Notes: generated by a model from the sequence alone, not told the origin. A DNA stretch of 64,000 nucleotides from Mesodorylaimus sp. YZB2_4 (GCA_030248295.1 JASANH010000371.1:217821-281820), one strand, 5' to 3'; positions 11,490 through 27,102 are shown, counted from the stretch's first letter. Numbers and translations: made by a program.

Positions 11490-12596
11490 TCACTTGGACT
11501 TGTAGTGCACATCCGAGGCCAGACGCAGTCTCTCAGCGGCCATTTCTGGGGTGATATCCCTTTGGGGTTCGCACACCATTTCATATCCCGCCATGAACTT
11601 CTTGACACTGGCCGAACGTAGCAGCGGCGGCAAATAGACTGCGTGCAATTGCCAGTGATCGTATTGACATTGCTGGAGACTCGGCCCACTCGGCGCCCCG
11701 TGCCAGCCCATACTGTACGGGAACGAGCACTGAAACAAGTTGTCGTATTTGGTCAATAATCGCTTCATAATTTCGGCCAAATCCCCTTTCTCCTGCTCGT
11801 TCAAATCACATATCCGCAGCACGTGTCGTTTCGGCAGAATCATAGTTTCGAAAGGCCACACGGCCCAATACGGGACCAAGACTAAGAAACTGGGGTTCTC
11901 GCAGACCAGACGTTCCTTTCGTTCAATTTCCTGCCTGCAATAATCGAACAGCATAGGCACATTGTACTTCTGATAGTAATCCCTTTGAGTACGATCTTTG
12001 GTGGCTGGTTCGTTGGGTAGAAATTCGCTAGCCCAAATTTGGCAATGCGGATGTGGATTCGAGCATCCCATAATAGCCCCTTTGTTCTCGAAAACTTGAA
12101 CCCAGGCGTACGTCCGGGCCAAACTTTGATATTCTTCAATCCACGCATCGATCACGGCCCTGACATCATCCGAGGACATCGTCGCCAGCTGCAGATCCGA
12201 TCGACGATGAAAGCACATGACCCGACATCGACCACGAGCAGGTGCCGATCGAAACAACGGATGATCGTCATTCTGTTCCATCGATCGCGGGTCCGGAGAA
12301 TCGGGCAACAATGCCGGGAAGTCATTATCGAAAGCGTACGTCCTATCGTAGTCCGGATTCGTCTTGCCGGGTCCGCGCGTGGCACCAGGACTCAATGGAT
12401 TCGATTTGTCAATGGCAGGAGTGGACGACGCGCCTTCCGGTTCCTTTTCCACTTGACCACTCCACGGCCGATTGCATCGTTGAGGCGACACGATAATCCA
12501 TTCGTCTTTCAGCGGATTGTAGCGACGATGCGGGAAATTCATAGCTGAGCTCCGAGCGGCAGTTCCAAGTGGACAGATCAACCTCCTAAAAACCAT
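11490..12596 (-). CDS. GALT: Galactose-1-phosphate uridylyltransferase, intronless
   Basis: This Leloir-pathway enzyme of the HIT superfamily swaps UMP between UDP-glucose and galactose-1-phosphate. It is a single open frame of 368 residues (human 379). Recognisable blocks are RRYNPLKDEW near residue 24, FDNDFPAL near 89, VMCFHRRSD near 126, FENKGAIMGCSNPHPHCQ near 169-186, and WPFETMILPKRH near 247. The nucleophilic His should be His184 of the HPH motif, with Gln186 matching human Gln188. C-terminal GWHGAP and HWQLHA blocks are present. The usual LHAHYYPP reads LHAVYLPP, so one His that binds metal in the E. coli enzyme is Val320. An alternative start at Met19 matches the family N terminus better; the extra 18 residues could be a targeting peptide or UTR. 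It lies 248 bp downstream of the LANCL stop on the same strand. Having no intron is unlike its neighbours. Confidence 0.95.
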   Translation of the reverse strand: MVFRRLICPLGTAARSSAMNFPHRRYNPLKDEWIIVSPQRCNRPWSGQVEKEPEGASSTPAIDKSNPLSPGATRGPGKTNPDYDRTYAFDNDFPALLPDSPDPRSMEQNDDHPLFRSAPARGRCRVMCFHRRSDLQLATMSSDDVRAVIDAWIEEYQSLARTYAWVQVFENKGAIMGCSNPHPHCQIWASEFLPNEPATKDRTQRDYYQKYNVPMLFDYCRQEIERKERLVCENPSFLVLVPYWAVWPFETMILPKRHVLRICDLNEQEKGDLAEIMKRLLTKYDNLFQCSFPYSMGWHGAPSGPSLQQCQYDHWQLHAVYLPPLLRSASVKKFMAGYEMVCEPQRDITPEMAAERLRLASDVHYKSK

Positions 12597-12843
12597 TCTT
12601 TACATCAAACTGCCAGGTTCCAACTCCAGCCCAAGTACCAGCATCGACCAATTCACATTCAGATCAGTCCACCTCCAAAAATATCATTTATTTCAAACCT
12701 CAAGTCACCGCACTGACAGCAAAATATACTCTCTATGCACCACCCTATGTGCTATACCGGTACACGGAGTAGACACTGGCCACTGGCCGATATGCCCGCA
12801 ACGATCCTTGACAAGTGAACGCTCATATGCACATGAGATTTGT

Positions 12844-15800
12844 TCAATAAAAAGCTGGCAATTCGGCTTCCATCGGATGCAGCAGATCGATCAGATAATA
12901 CAGGGTGCCCGACAGACCTAAAACACGTGTAGCGTACAGGCTGGGCATGCGCACTGGCACTGCACAATAAGGGGGTTGGACAGGTTTCCATCAGAAGCCA
13001 TCTGACACTACATTAGAGTCACATCAGATACAATTCAAGTGCCAGGACGCTTAGCATCAGCCCCCTTAGATACTGTACTAGGTGTGCCACATGTGCCTCA
13101 TCGTCAGAACGGTGCCAGGGATTTGTCAATTTCCACTACCACCACACAGCAGCACTCATTTCTGCCCCCACTTCCCACAGTGCAAGCTCAAACAATGTCA
13201 TCTCATACTTTATCCATAGCCAAGCACTCGAGGGCCAAGGAACACATATTTGACAGTCATTTTTTACCCAGGCGGGAGTCGAACCCTCTCCTGTAGTCGG
13301 CCTAAGCGTGAGAGGCAGACGCCTCAACCCGCTAGGTCGGAATCAAGAGGATCAAGAGGAATCAGAAAATTCAGAATTCTAACATGTGAAAATTTCACAT
13401 TTCAACTCTCGTTTCACATTAGCATATCATGTAGTTTTTAACGTGTAGACACGCCAGATCAGCAGCAAAGCCTTGCTCACACACCGCTGGTCTCTTTCTA
13501 TCAAAGAAAATGTAACCCAGATTGGTTCCCTTCCGCCGACGTGCCTGGTGGGGAAACGTCTCACCACCCTCAGATTGCTGACTGACTGGCAGTAAGAGAG
13601 AGGAGACAGCCCAGCCCGCCCCTCGACTTGCTACCGAAAAAAATGAGACTAGAGTATTTTCTCATTTCGATCCCTGACTCTCGCCTATTCTGCTTTGCTG
13701 GTCCTGGCTTACTCATCGTCAGTAGCCGCAATAGAAAAACATTAGTCCGCACGGTGGCAGTTTTTCCAAACATTTTTGGTCTCTGGAGGGAGAAGTCCCC
13801 TGGGCTACCACATAAATCAATCACCTTCGAACAACGAATACGGACGATCCGCGATGCGACAACCGTGCTTTCCGTAATCGAATATCCATTCCGCGAACTG
13901 AAAAGAACAAAAACCCTGAACAATCACCTAAAAATTATCAAATATGGGAGCCCAGTGCCCAACATCGGCGAAGAGGGTATGTGAAACACGACCCCAAAAT
14001 ACTTGCCTTGAGTGCACGATACAAGTACTTCATATCTTGGGTTAATTGATAAAGTGCGAGGAACGCGTATCCATTTCCAGCCGCCCCGTGACAAATGCCA
14101 TATCCCTTCCGCAACAGACCCCGTTTCCAGATGACACTCGCGCAAGAATGGGCCTCGTTCAAATACCGCTGATCTCCAAACACCTAAACATGGTCTCACT
14201 GTGACAAGCCATCCCTCAGCCACTCCAAACACGGCCTTACCCGATATGCTTGTACGAACATATGTATGAATCCCGGAGCGCCGTGGCACCAGTGCACGAG
14301 TTTGTCCGTCTCCCGGCTTCGTAACGACGACGGGTAATTGCCAGATGGAAAACGAAGCGTAATCAGGTAATCGATACTACGACGTACCAGGTCTTTCAGT
14401 GCCGTGTTATTCATAAAACCGGGCGTCTAGGACAGAAGAAATGCCAACTACTGTACAGTTCTGACTGAGCCACGCATGGTCTCAACTTACCCGCATCAAT
14501 ATGAAGAATATTCCAGCCAGTCCGTGAGCTGCTCCCATGTAGTAACTGTCGTGCCACACGTACATCAGTGGTGCCGGACACTGGATCCGTTTTGATAAAC
14601 TCTCGCCCGACGTGACAACAGCCGCGATCACCTACAATCGAAACGGTCATTCTTGCCTGGAGCCTGCTAACATGGTTCAACCGAAACGAGACCTACCCGA
14701 GTAAATGCTTCGTCCGGCACGATGTCGTCTCCCAGATGTTTTCGAACGAACAACAAGGCGTACAAATAGCCAGCCCGACCAAACAGTAGTTCGTCCGGGA
14801 TCGAAGGGTCGCTTTCAACCACTTCCAACATGCCCAATAGCCTAGAAGCAAGAAGGCACTAACAACTATGTATCGCTCATGACAGCAAAGTCCCTGGACT
14901 CCTTTCAATCTATTTTTGACCCATGCTGGATCGTCCAGGGGGCTTGCTAGTTGACCCTATCTTGCCATCGACTACTGTAGGGTCAATCCGGGATGCATGC
15001 CGGGCAACTCCGCGATGCCGACGATTAATCATAGTCAGCCGGATGCGGATTCGAGAGCCTCCCGCCCCATAAGGCCTCTCTCGTTTATCGCCGAAGAGGG
15101 ATCAAGGGTGAGTCGCCCACCGCCAGGCGTGCAAGGCGCAAAGAGACTTTACCAAGTTCTCAGACGCCAGAGTTGAACCCAGACCTCTGCCATGCAAGCC
15201 GTGACAGAAACCTTTGACCGCTACACTTTAAAGGCCCCTCCCCTCAATCTTGGACACCCATCAGCTACTCTGGGGTTGCTTCCTAGCGTGAGGGATCTAC
15301 AGTACTCCACCTGGGGACAAAGCATGCTGGGTTCCGTACATTTAGCGCTACGTAGTGTAACCACGCCAGCCAGGCGTAGAAGGCAACACAAGCTCCGACT
15401 GGAGCAGGCAAAGTCTTGCGACTATACCTGCGGCTGAAACATCAACCCGAGGGGTGACGTTTCCCAGCCAGGAGAGATACCTTCCCGACCATGATATGCC
15501 AGAGCACTCAAGCACTCACTGGTTCAGACATCGTCGACTTTCCGCTTGCATACCCAAACGATGATAAATGACAGCAGCGCACGACAACGGACCCGCATCG
15601 CCGCATAAAAACGATTGCTAAAAAAGATTTATCTGATATTGAAGAAAATTGAAAGAAACTCTGAGTGCGTGCCTTCCTGCCTCGCAACAATGATAACGTA
15701 TTTTGCACCATTTCTGCAGCCTGCTGCAGGAACCTCGGATCTTGGCCTCGATCAATTTTCTCGTACATTCGATAAAAAAGCAGGGCAATACCTAAAATGT

Positions 15801-16701
15801 GTCAGTTGGAATGCCAGATGCGCAATAAATATATTCTCAAGACAGAATGATTGATCACGTGTTGAGGAAAAGACCGAAGACCCGTGGCCAATGCGAGTAC
15901 TTTCTGGGCAGCCAGTCTTCTGCCAAGCCAATTATCAATAATCGCACAGCCCCGAGGACCCAAACTAATTCCGAATGAGTGAGCGAGGGACAGGAGGACA
16001 ATGCGGACTTACCAGTCATCCCCGTGTACACACTAACATCTTTCGGATCGACTTCGTGCTTCAGCCCGCTCTCCAAATGGGGCAATAATGCGGAAATGCA
16101 TTTTCGAATTCGCTTGTCCCAATCTTCGGCCAACTGAAAGGAGAAAGTGTTTTTAGTCGGATCGATAAAAATGTTTCTTATTCAGAGGATTAAATTTAAA
16201 GAAAGTCGGTAATCTAAACTGGGCTAAGAGCTACGAGCAGCGGAAGACAAGATAAACTGAGCGAGAGCATTGCCCTGGCACTTTGGAGAAGTCAATAAAG
16301 TGAGGTTTTGGGTCACGCAGCAGGTCAGTACAGTCGGCTCCGACTATACCAACTTGAGACACCACAGTAAATCCTCCTGCGTTCATCATGATCATATGGG
16401 GGATACATGCAAGAGGTACAGATCCTCCCTCGCCTCCCTGTGCTCGTAGTGTTGGCCTAGACAAGGAGGTCTCAAACTGTCGCAGCCATTCTTTCATTCA
16501 ATACCGTTTAACAAGAAAATTATATGACGAGAATCGCACGTGCCTACGTTGGGACATAATTAGCCTCAAAGTGTACGAGTTCAAACATGAATCTAGAAGC
16601 AATCGACTTACTCTTCGTCCGTCAGGTGCTGTCAAAGTAGCGGCTGGAATATTTGACGAGTAATCTTGAAATGGGTTATCGAATTCTCGACGATCGTCCA
16701 T
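12844..16701 (-). CDS. LANCL: LanC-like protein (LANCL1/2 family), complete ten-exon gene
   Basis: Exons: complement 16612-16701, 16013-16133, 15673-15791, 15520-15617, 14697-14841, 14491-14631, 14241-14426, 14007-14183, 13825-13897, 12844-12917. They sum to 1224 nt, an unbroken 407-residue protein (human LANCL1 399). Eukaryotic LanC-like proteins are alpha/alpha-barrel zinc proteins; glutathione addition to dehydroamino acids is the reported activity of the family. Seen here: the N-terminal NPFQDY motif, SFLCGDAGPL, GAAHGLAGI, HWCHGAPG, KGYGICHGAAGN and the C-terminal LSGTLYYLIDLL then PAFY. Zinc ligands should be Cys285, Cys331 and His332, a constant nine-residue offset from the human sites. 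Two introns have GC-AG borders (AAG|GCACGC ending at 15672, AAG|GCAAGT ending at 14006); both are required to keep the family alignment. Introns carry SINE-like and R1 repeats. It is divergent from the thioredoxin reductase. Confidence 0.95.
13190..13342 (-). mobile_element. tRNA-derived SINE, copy 1 (in last LANCL intron)
   Basis: Read on the minus strand, a tRNA-like head carries an A box (about 13322-13339, TAGCGGGTTGAGGCGT type) and a B box GGTTCGACTC (about 13276-13285). It is followed by a body ending GGCTATGGATAAAGTATGA. The 45.6-kb copy matches it throughout. The head resembles tRNA-Glu (CTC in the anticodon position) but does not fold into a clean cloverleaf. Confidence 0.85.
15060..15240 (-). 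mobile_element. Second tRNA-like SINE type in a LANCL intron
   Basis: On the minus strand an A-box-like GTAGCGGTCAAAGGTT lies near 15213-15230 and a B box GGGTTCAACTC near 15170-15180, the usual pol III spacing. The body is unlike the other SINE. Only one copy was seen, so the ends are uncertain. Confidence 0.45.
15381..15475 (+). repeat. Dispersed repeat R1, copy B
   Basis: It shares CTCCGACTGGAGCAGGCAAA, GTCTTGCG, GCGGCTGAAACATC and CCCAGCCAGG with the copies at 9801 and 18466. It lies in the intron between LANCL exons 14697-14841 and 15520-15617. Confidence 0.65.
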
Positions 16702-16979
16702 GGAGAGACTGTCAGTTTGAAAAACGGAAAATGCAAAGACTTGCCGGTAAAACCACACTTGAAAGAATGGCAAGCTTCGAAGTTTGGTCACATTCGATAC
16801 GAACAGCATAAACACCGCAATGCAACTTGCCCGGCTCTTCTGCTTGCCAGACATGTTGCCAAATGCCAGCAGCAACCACGCAGGGCGATTACAGTAAAAA
16901 ATCGTGTGAACGATCTGATCCTCAGGACAGCTCAAATTGTCTGCTAAATTGCGGGAGTTTGTAAACATACACTCCTCTG
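16702..16979. promoter_or_regulatory. Probable bidirectional promoter, LANCL / thioredoxin reductase
   Basis: The LANCL start codon (16699-16701, minus) and the proposed TXNRD start (16980, plus) are only 278 bp apart and point away from each other, so both promoters must share this stretch unless there are distant 5' exons. I see no convincing TATA box. Individual factor sites are not claimed. Confidence 0.5.
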
Positions 16980-21009
<4,030 letters not shown>

Positions 21010-21054
21010 AGAACCCGTCGCTGGATTCTGCAAGCGATGGGATCGACGAAGGAA

Positions 21055-21126
21055 CTACTTTTGAATTTCTAGTGATGGGCATTCTTCAACTGGTTCGACA
21101 GCCTGAATGTCCTGATGCAAAAGTGG
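21055..21126 (+). promoter_or_regulatory. SECIS element in TXNRD 3' UTR
   Basis: Helix I pairs CTACTTTTG (21055-21063) with CAAAAGTGG (21118-21126). The non-Watson-Crick quartet is GTGA (21072-21075) opposite TGA (21113-21115). Helix II pairs GGGCATTC (21077-21084) with GAATGTCC (21105-21112), eight base pairs. The apical AA is at 21088-21089, twelve nucleotides after the quartet. A small CTG/CAG helix (21090-21092 with 21099-21101) closes the loop, making it a form-2-like SECIS. The quartet starts with G rather than the commoner A. Confidence 0.92.
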
Positions 21127-21141
21127 TATCTTCTTGTTGAA

Positions 21142-21147
21142 ATTAAA
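21142..21147 (+). terminator. Likely polyadenylation signal of TXNRD
   Basis: ATTAAA occurs 15 nt after the SECIS and is the first signal-like hexamer downstream of the stop codon. Cleavage position unknown. Confidence 0.5.
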
Positions 21148-22502
21148 CCTGTGATATGATTTATTTTGGTCCCTTTTTAGTTTTTTGTATGTCCTCTCCC
21201 GTGCAAAGGCGGTGATAAGCGATTCGGACGCGAGTAGATGGCAAATACCTGATTTGGCGAAGACGTACTCGGGCAATGGAGCGCACACTGATAGTTTGAC
21301 ATTCTCACTGACATTGACTATAATCTCTGTATGGCAGGATTTCTGGGTTTGACCCATGGCTGGACTGGCGGGAAATACCTCACAGGCTATGAGTGCGCCC
21401 ATGAAAGTGGGCAAACAGGTCACCTGAGGACAGGGCAAGACATTTGGAGGGTAACCACGGCATGGCAGGATGGCGATTGACAACGTTTTTCCTTGGCATG
21501 CGCGTAGATGGACCACGTCGAGGGGCCACTAACATAAGATGTTGAAGTATCGATACCAGACTGGCATTAGGAATGCACAAGATAGCGGGAGGGAGGGGGG
21601 CTGATATTTATGCATGCAATAAAAATGAGAGGAGCAGAGGTTCTGATGCCTACCGCCTGTGTCAGATGTACTATGTACAGTGCTGGCATGAAAGCTCCTC
21701 GGTTTTTTAACTCGAATGATTCGAGAGTTTTAAAAAATGTGGAGCTCAAGCGTTGAAGCACTGCGTACAGATGGTCCATACCTGCAGGTTTCTAGTCTGG
21801 GGCGGGTCAGAAATCCAGTCGATCACCCGTTTAAAATACGCAATGGACCCCTGAGGGGTTTGTTGAGGCGTGGGGCTGTTGAAGACCAGGCTTGGGCTGT
21901 TGAAGACCTTGGACCGCTCGCTTGTAAGATCAGCCCGAATTCGCCGGCACGAGAGCGAAGAAGAGTGTCACGCGCTCGCAAACAACATTTTCATAAAAAT
22001 GATGAGAGCGTTTGGTATTTCTGCTGAAGGATCATTCATTACCCGTCCCCGTTTTCTGGCGGGGCACAAATTTAGGTCTGGCAATCTGGCACTAGAGCTT
22101 CTAGGAAGGCTAGAGTTACATTTTTCTGCCGAAATCTTTTGGGTTTAGCTCGCTTTATAATCTTTATCTTGGACTTGGCTACACTTGAGAGGAATGTTGG
22201 CGTCCCTCTCTTTACTTGAAGCACCAGCTCAGTGGTGGTGGGGTATGGTGAGTCATCCTGCCTGGGATGCAACGTCAACGAAGGTCTTATATCGTTGATA
22301 GACTGACTTATGTGCATCGTGGGGAAGGAGCGCCGAACCGTTGCACCACCAGACCTTACAGGCACTGCCTAAGCTGCTGATCGTGAGCCCTAGCTTGTCT
22401 GTTCAAGAGTCGACGGGGGTTAGTTTATTAGGCACCATGGCGTTCTCCTCGAACAGCACATGGGCAGAGACTGCGCACGCCACGACGGCGCACGCAGAGC
22501 CA
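21148..22502. other. Convergent intergenic spacer, nothing recognised
   Basis: The spacer lies between the 3' ends of TXNRD (+) and the unknown gene at 22503 (-). The longest minus ORF (153 codons, 21055-21516) overlaps the TXNRD 3' UTR and SECIS and shows no motif. I see no element here. Confidence 0.4.
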
Positions 22503-23948
22503 TCACTCATCAACTCGGATGGCCGCGAGTTTCGAGCCGAACACATTCATGAACACTTCTTGGATGATGGGGAACGAGACTTGACCCTTGTCGTCGGCCT
22601 TCGTCTTCAGCTGGGCCTTGGCCTGGTTCACTTCGTCCGCCGTGGCCACGTTGCCGCTCACCAACTGCGCGAACACGGCGTCCAGCATCTCGATCGGCAC
22701 CGTCACGCCCTGACCCATCCGCTTCAGTTTCTAAAAGGGGAATGCGCGTCAGCCGACGCAGCCTCGTCCCGCCCGATGCTCTAACTTACCTCGAACAGAT
22801 CGAGGACGGCCATCTCCCCGTCACGCCCGATGATGGTACTAAAATGAGAGCATGGTCTTTCGAGTAAGATCATGACCAAAGGGACTTACCGGAAGGAGAC
22901 GGGCACGGGGTCCTGCTGGTTGATCGACCGCAACGTCATGGCCACGCTCTTCTCTCGATCCACTTCGGCCACGTTCGTACCGATGAGCAGGATGTTGGTC
23001 AGGTCTTCGATCAGGGCCCTCGCCGCCGGGTGTCCCGCCGCGTCCAGGTGCGTGAAGTTGGCTCGTTGCGGTCCGCAGGCCATGTGCCCCGCCAGGGAGG
23101 TCGTGATGGGCATGGAGGCGAATTGCTTGTCTTTCGGCACGTCCACGATCTGAAACCCACAACTCGTCAGCGCGGTCAGGCAAAGCCGAGCACACCAGCT
23201 TACCTGGTAGTAGCCGGCCTTGGTCACGTTCTGCTGCACGGGAGGCGCCTTTCCCAGCTTGCGGTGGGTGGCCGCTCGACCGTTCTTGGCCGCATCCATT
23301 CGATCGGCGACGGCGTCCCAGAGTTGATTGGGCGTGAACGTGGCGGCGGGTAACTTGGCGGTGATCTCGCCCACTTCGGCTGTGTCCACCACTCCGGAGC
23401 TGACCAAGGCGAGCACGGCGGGTTTGAGGACGGCTTGGGGCAGCGACATGATCTTGGCCAGTTCTTGCAGCACGTCGACGGTCTCTTGCAGCACCGGTTG
23501 CTTCGATTCTTTGACGGCCTTCTCCACTTTGCCCATGGCTGCCAGCAACGTTGGGCTCGCCTTCGGCTGAAACGGATCGGACCCTTTTCTATCCTGTGAG
23601 CAGAGACCCACCCGAATCGTATGAGGCAGCAACTTACGTTGGACGCTTGCTTGACTTGATCGGTGGCCGCAGCGAACGGGCCGCTTTCGAAGTCTTTGCC
23701 GAGAGGCAGCTTTTGCTTGGCGATGCGTTGGAGACGGAAATGCGGTTTCAGGAAGTGCTTGCACGTCACTCGCGCGTACGACACTTGGCTTCGCAACGAC
23801 GACGGCACCTGCTTGACCGTGGACAGGGCCTCGAACAGGGACGACAGGAACTGCGCTTTGTTGTGCATGGCGATCGGATCGGGCTGAAAATGAAGAAACG
23901 AGTTGGTAAGACAAGACGGGAGGCGGGACTAGGACTTACGGCAGCCAT
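22503..23948 (-). CDS. Intact six-exon gene of unknown family
   Basis: I do not recognise the protein. Exons: complement 23940-23948, 23638-23883, 23204-23566, 22890-23149, 22790-22838, 22503-22730. They total 1155 nt, 384 residues without a stop. All borders are GT-AG with TTTCAG or TTTTAG acceptors. The first coding exon carries only Met-Ala-Ala; an upstream non-coding exon probably ends in an acceptor near 24042. There is no signal peptide or membrane span. The protein is Ala/Val/Lys-rich and mostly helical in appearance, with amphipathic stretches (KVEKAVKESKQPVLQETVDV region). The codons are strongly GC-rich, like the gene at 1-3072 and unlike LANCL or TXNRD. The reading frame and splice sites indicate a working gene. 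Confidence 0.8.
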
Positions 23949-24851
23949 TCTTCGCACACTTCGACTCGACGATCAACAAACTCACTCGCACACGACGACG
24001 ACGACCGGGGGTGCTCACTTTCGACCAAGCGCTCACGACGGGCTGCGAAAGGAGGAATGACGAGGCAGGTGAGGAGCCTATACTCCAGAAATCGACCATT
24101 GTAAAGTAGCTGGAAGTAGCCAATCAGAGGTTTCCTAGTGGTCACGTGACTGAGGATTGTAAAGATCGCGATTGATGCTGGAAGAAAGTGCGCAGTGCCT
24201 CTGATCGAGTGGAGCCTGGTTCTGGGGGACATTACGTACGAATTAGAGAATGATTCATACAGTAGACAACGCTCGTTTCGTGAGACAAGACGTCCGTCCT
24301 ACAGCACCAAGCATTTTTAGCCGCCCGCATCAAATAATGTCTTCATTCCTCCCTTACAGTATGAGCAAAAAGGCGAATTCAAATAGACTACCTGACCTCT
24401 TTTGATGGCTTTTTCCTTCAAATAAAATATTCTTTTCAACCACGGACGAACACCCTATCTCAGTTTTGCACCTCAACTTTCTCCCTCCCATTTCGCACAT
24501 TACAATTTCAAACATCGTTTCAAAAGCTACAAAGTACAGTAAAACCTAGGATACGATAACCACTATGGACCGGCACCACAAAATAAATTAACTAAATCAC
24601 CACATATCACATAACCAAGAAAACAAAAGCATTAGCAGGTAGCATGTACGATTCGACAATGAAACAGTATGATTCTACACTGAGGAAGGGGGTACGTGAT
24701 AAATACCGACAAAGGAGTTTAAATAAATGTATATATAGAAGCAGAATAAAGTGTGTACAACATGATGGAACGTCCCTTTCAGCCACTCGCAACACGACTG
24801 AACTTGCAAGAGATAGACCATAGCCAAATCTACAAAGCATGTCCTACGTTC
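23949..24851. other. Intergenic, probable 5' UTR and promoter of the unknown gene
   Basis: About 100 bp upstream of 23948 an acceptor (TTTCGCAG) suggests a 5' UTR exon. The rest, to the FBXO3-like stop at 24852, is AT-rich with no ORF of note. Confidence 0.4.
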
Positions 24852-26649
24852 CTATCCCTGCAAGAAATCTGGAGCCACCATTTTATATTTGGGACATTCG
24901 ATACGAACCTCGGTCCCGCTTCCTATCTTCCTCATTGTAAAATGGCCGTGCATCGTTCCCGCAAGGGTAACGTAGGACGTGCGAGAAATCCACGTGAACT
25001 CTGCCCCTGGTCTCATGACGGGATAATTGCCGACCACGCCAGGACCATTGACAAGTCACTTCACCGTTCGAATCTGTGATGACCCAGTGGCGAGTTTCTA
25101 ACTGGCATGAATCCGTTTTCGGAGCATCGTCTCTCATGCTCATTCTGCAAAATAGAGAATGCGAGATAACGGGCGATTAGTTAACGCAAAGACAAGAAAC
25201 ATTACGTTATTCGATAAAAGAAGTGGAATTCCCGTTGCTCCAATGGAAATGCAGCGCTACGCTCACGGAAGAATGCTGTACGGACTGTGACTTGATACGG
25301 CCCGGTTGCGCCTTCCGAGTTAAAATCATACCTGGGAAATAAAAGCGAAGCAGGTAGCATCTTTGGCCAGCACACGCCAACACTCCTTCCTCCTAGTCTT
25401 ACATCCACGGCTCTGAAGGCGACTCATCCAGCACTGTCGAGCGGAGAACGCCCCTCGAACACCAGCCAAAAGAATCTCTTTTTCCCACCCACCTATTTAC
25501 CAACGTTGAGACTGGCCGTTGAGGCCTTCAGCGAGTGTGTTCCTAGTGGAAGGATACGCCAGAGAGGGAAGCTCAAGCATGTTGAGTTGATCGCCACACT
25601 ACCTCGCTCGTTTTGACTTCTGGTTGTCAATAACGGACTGGAAGACCCGGCTCATCTCCTACCCCAGGCAGGGCCATACCCATCAAAGGTGTACTCGCAT
25701 CGCAGGGAATGACACCGTTGTCTTAATCTGGGAATACGTCTCCAAAGGCTGGAAGGACTCGACTATTTTCAATAAATAGGACCAGCTGAGCCCATCCACA
25801 CTGCCTTCTATCCTGTGCATCACTTACTTCAAAAATCGATTGCTGACCACGGGATAGATCCTAGCCTTTTCAGCAAATGCATCCATGTACTCGATGAAAG
25901 AGTTACCTGTAAAAAAGTTCTGCACTACTGTATAACGTTAATATCCTCCCTGGTCTGATGTTTAAGATCCTTACTGTATAAAAAGAATTCGATTCCGCCA
26001 GGATCCGACCCACCAATCGAAACCATGCATCCATTCAATCGTTCATGTTCAGCATCGTGAGCGCAAGAGGCACGGTTAGGGGACGAGTCGATGTCTCGAA
26101 TGCGCAGGGCCACACCGCCATGCGTTGACATTGAAGGTACAGTGCGTTTGACTACCCAAATAAACGACAAGCAGCAGTGGCGTAGAATAGACAGATTCGA
26201 ATGCCATAGCTGAGTCGGCTAAAATAAGAGTCTGCAGAGGTTTCAGAGCAGTAAATTAAGTCAACGTACCTGAGAACCACCAGCATAGTCATTCGTCCAC
26301 GTGCAGAAATAGTCACCATAATCTTCTTCCTCATAAGCACCGAACAAGCCCGCGAACGACCAATCACCCGCCTGAAATGTGCGACCTGATACATAATCTA
26401 GGCATGCGGACAAATCCCTAACGGTCTCATTATTGAAGACTTTTTTAAGAATGTTCTGCACCTTGCTCTCGTGAAAAGGATCCAAAATTAAAAAGGAGAA
26501 TGTGCTGTACCTACCGTTATGGCTTGAGGCAACATTTGTCCATTGCACAGACGGTACGAACAACAATACTCCAACGGCAATCGTGCATATTCGCCCAACG
26601 AGAGCTGCACATTGTTAAGAATATCCTCCGAGGTTCCATCTGAAAACAG

Positions 26650-26800
26650 GATGCGCATGGGTTACCCATATTTCACAAGCCTCGATTGGCTTGATTGGCA
26701 TATACTAAGGACCAAAGTACTAGCTAGTTTTCCGTTGCTCAAGCAAGAGGACCGTGGTTCGATCCACCATATCCCACAGGAGGGGAGAGTCCAACCCGAG
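26650..26800 (+). mobile_element. Possible tRNA-like SINE in an FBXO3-like intron
   Basis: An A-box-like TTGGCTTGATTGG (about 26687) and a B box GGTTCGATCC (about 26756-26765) are spaced about 60 bp apart. No second copy was found, so this is weak. Confidence 0.35.
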
Positions 26801-27102
26801 AGAACTGGTAGAAGCTGCCAAACAAAGCAGGAACAAAGACAAAACGGTATTGCACAGAGGCACTAACTTACCTCTTAGAAGCGAGGTATAAATTACGGGG
26901 CTCGAGTTTGAGTGACATTGAATATCTTCTGCCAACACCGACTAACACGACTGTAGCATTTGACGTACCGCCAAAAACGGGTGCACATTGCGCCATACAT
27001 ATCTTTCCATGTTGATGGACCGTTAGCTGGGATCCTAAAATCACGAAACCAAAAGATTTAACGCAAAGTGGCGATTTCCGGGCAAGATCCAGGTAAAGCG
27101 AG

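Noticed and set aside
22341..24060. Plus-strand ORFs of 107-169 codons
   Set aside because: They overlap exons of the minus-strand orphan gene, whose splice sites and frame are better supported; they are caused by GC-rich codons.
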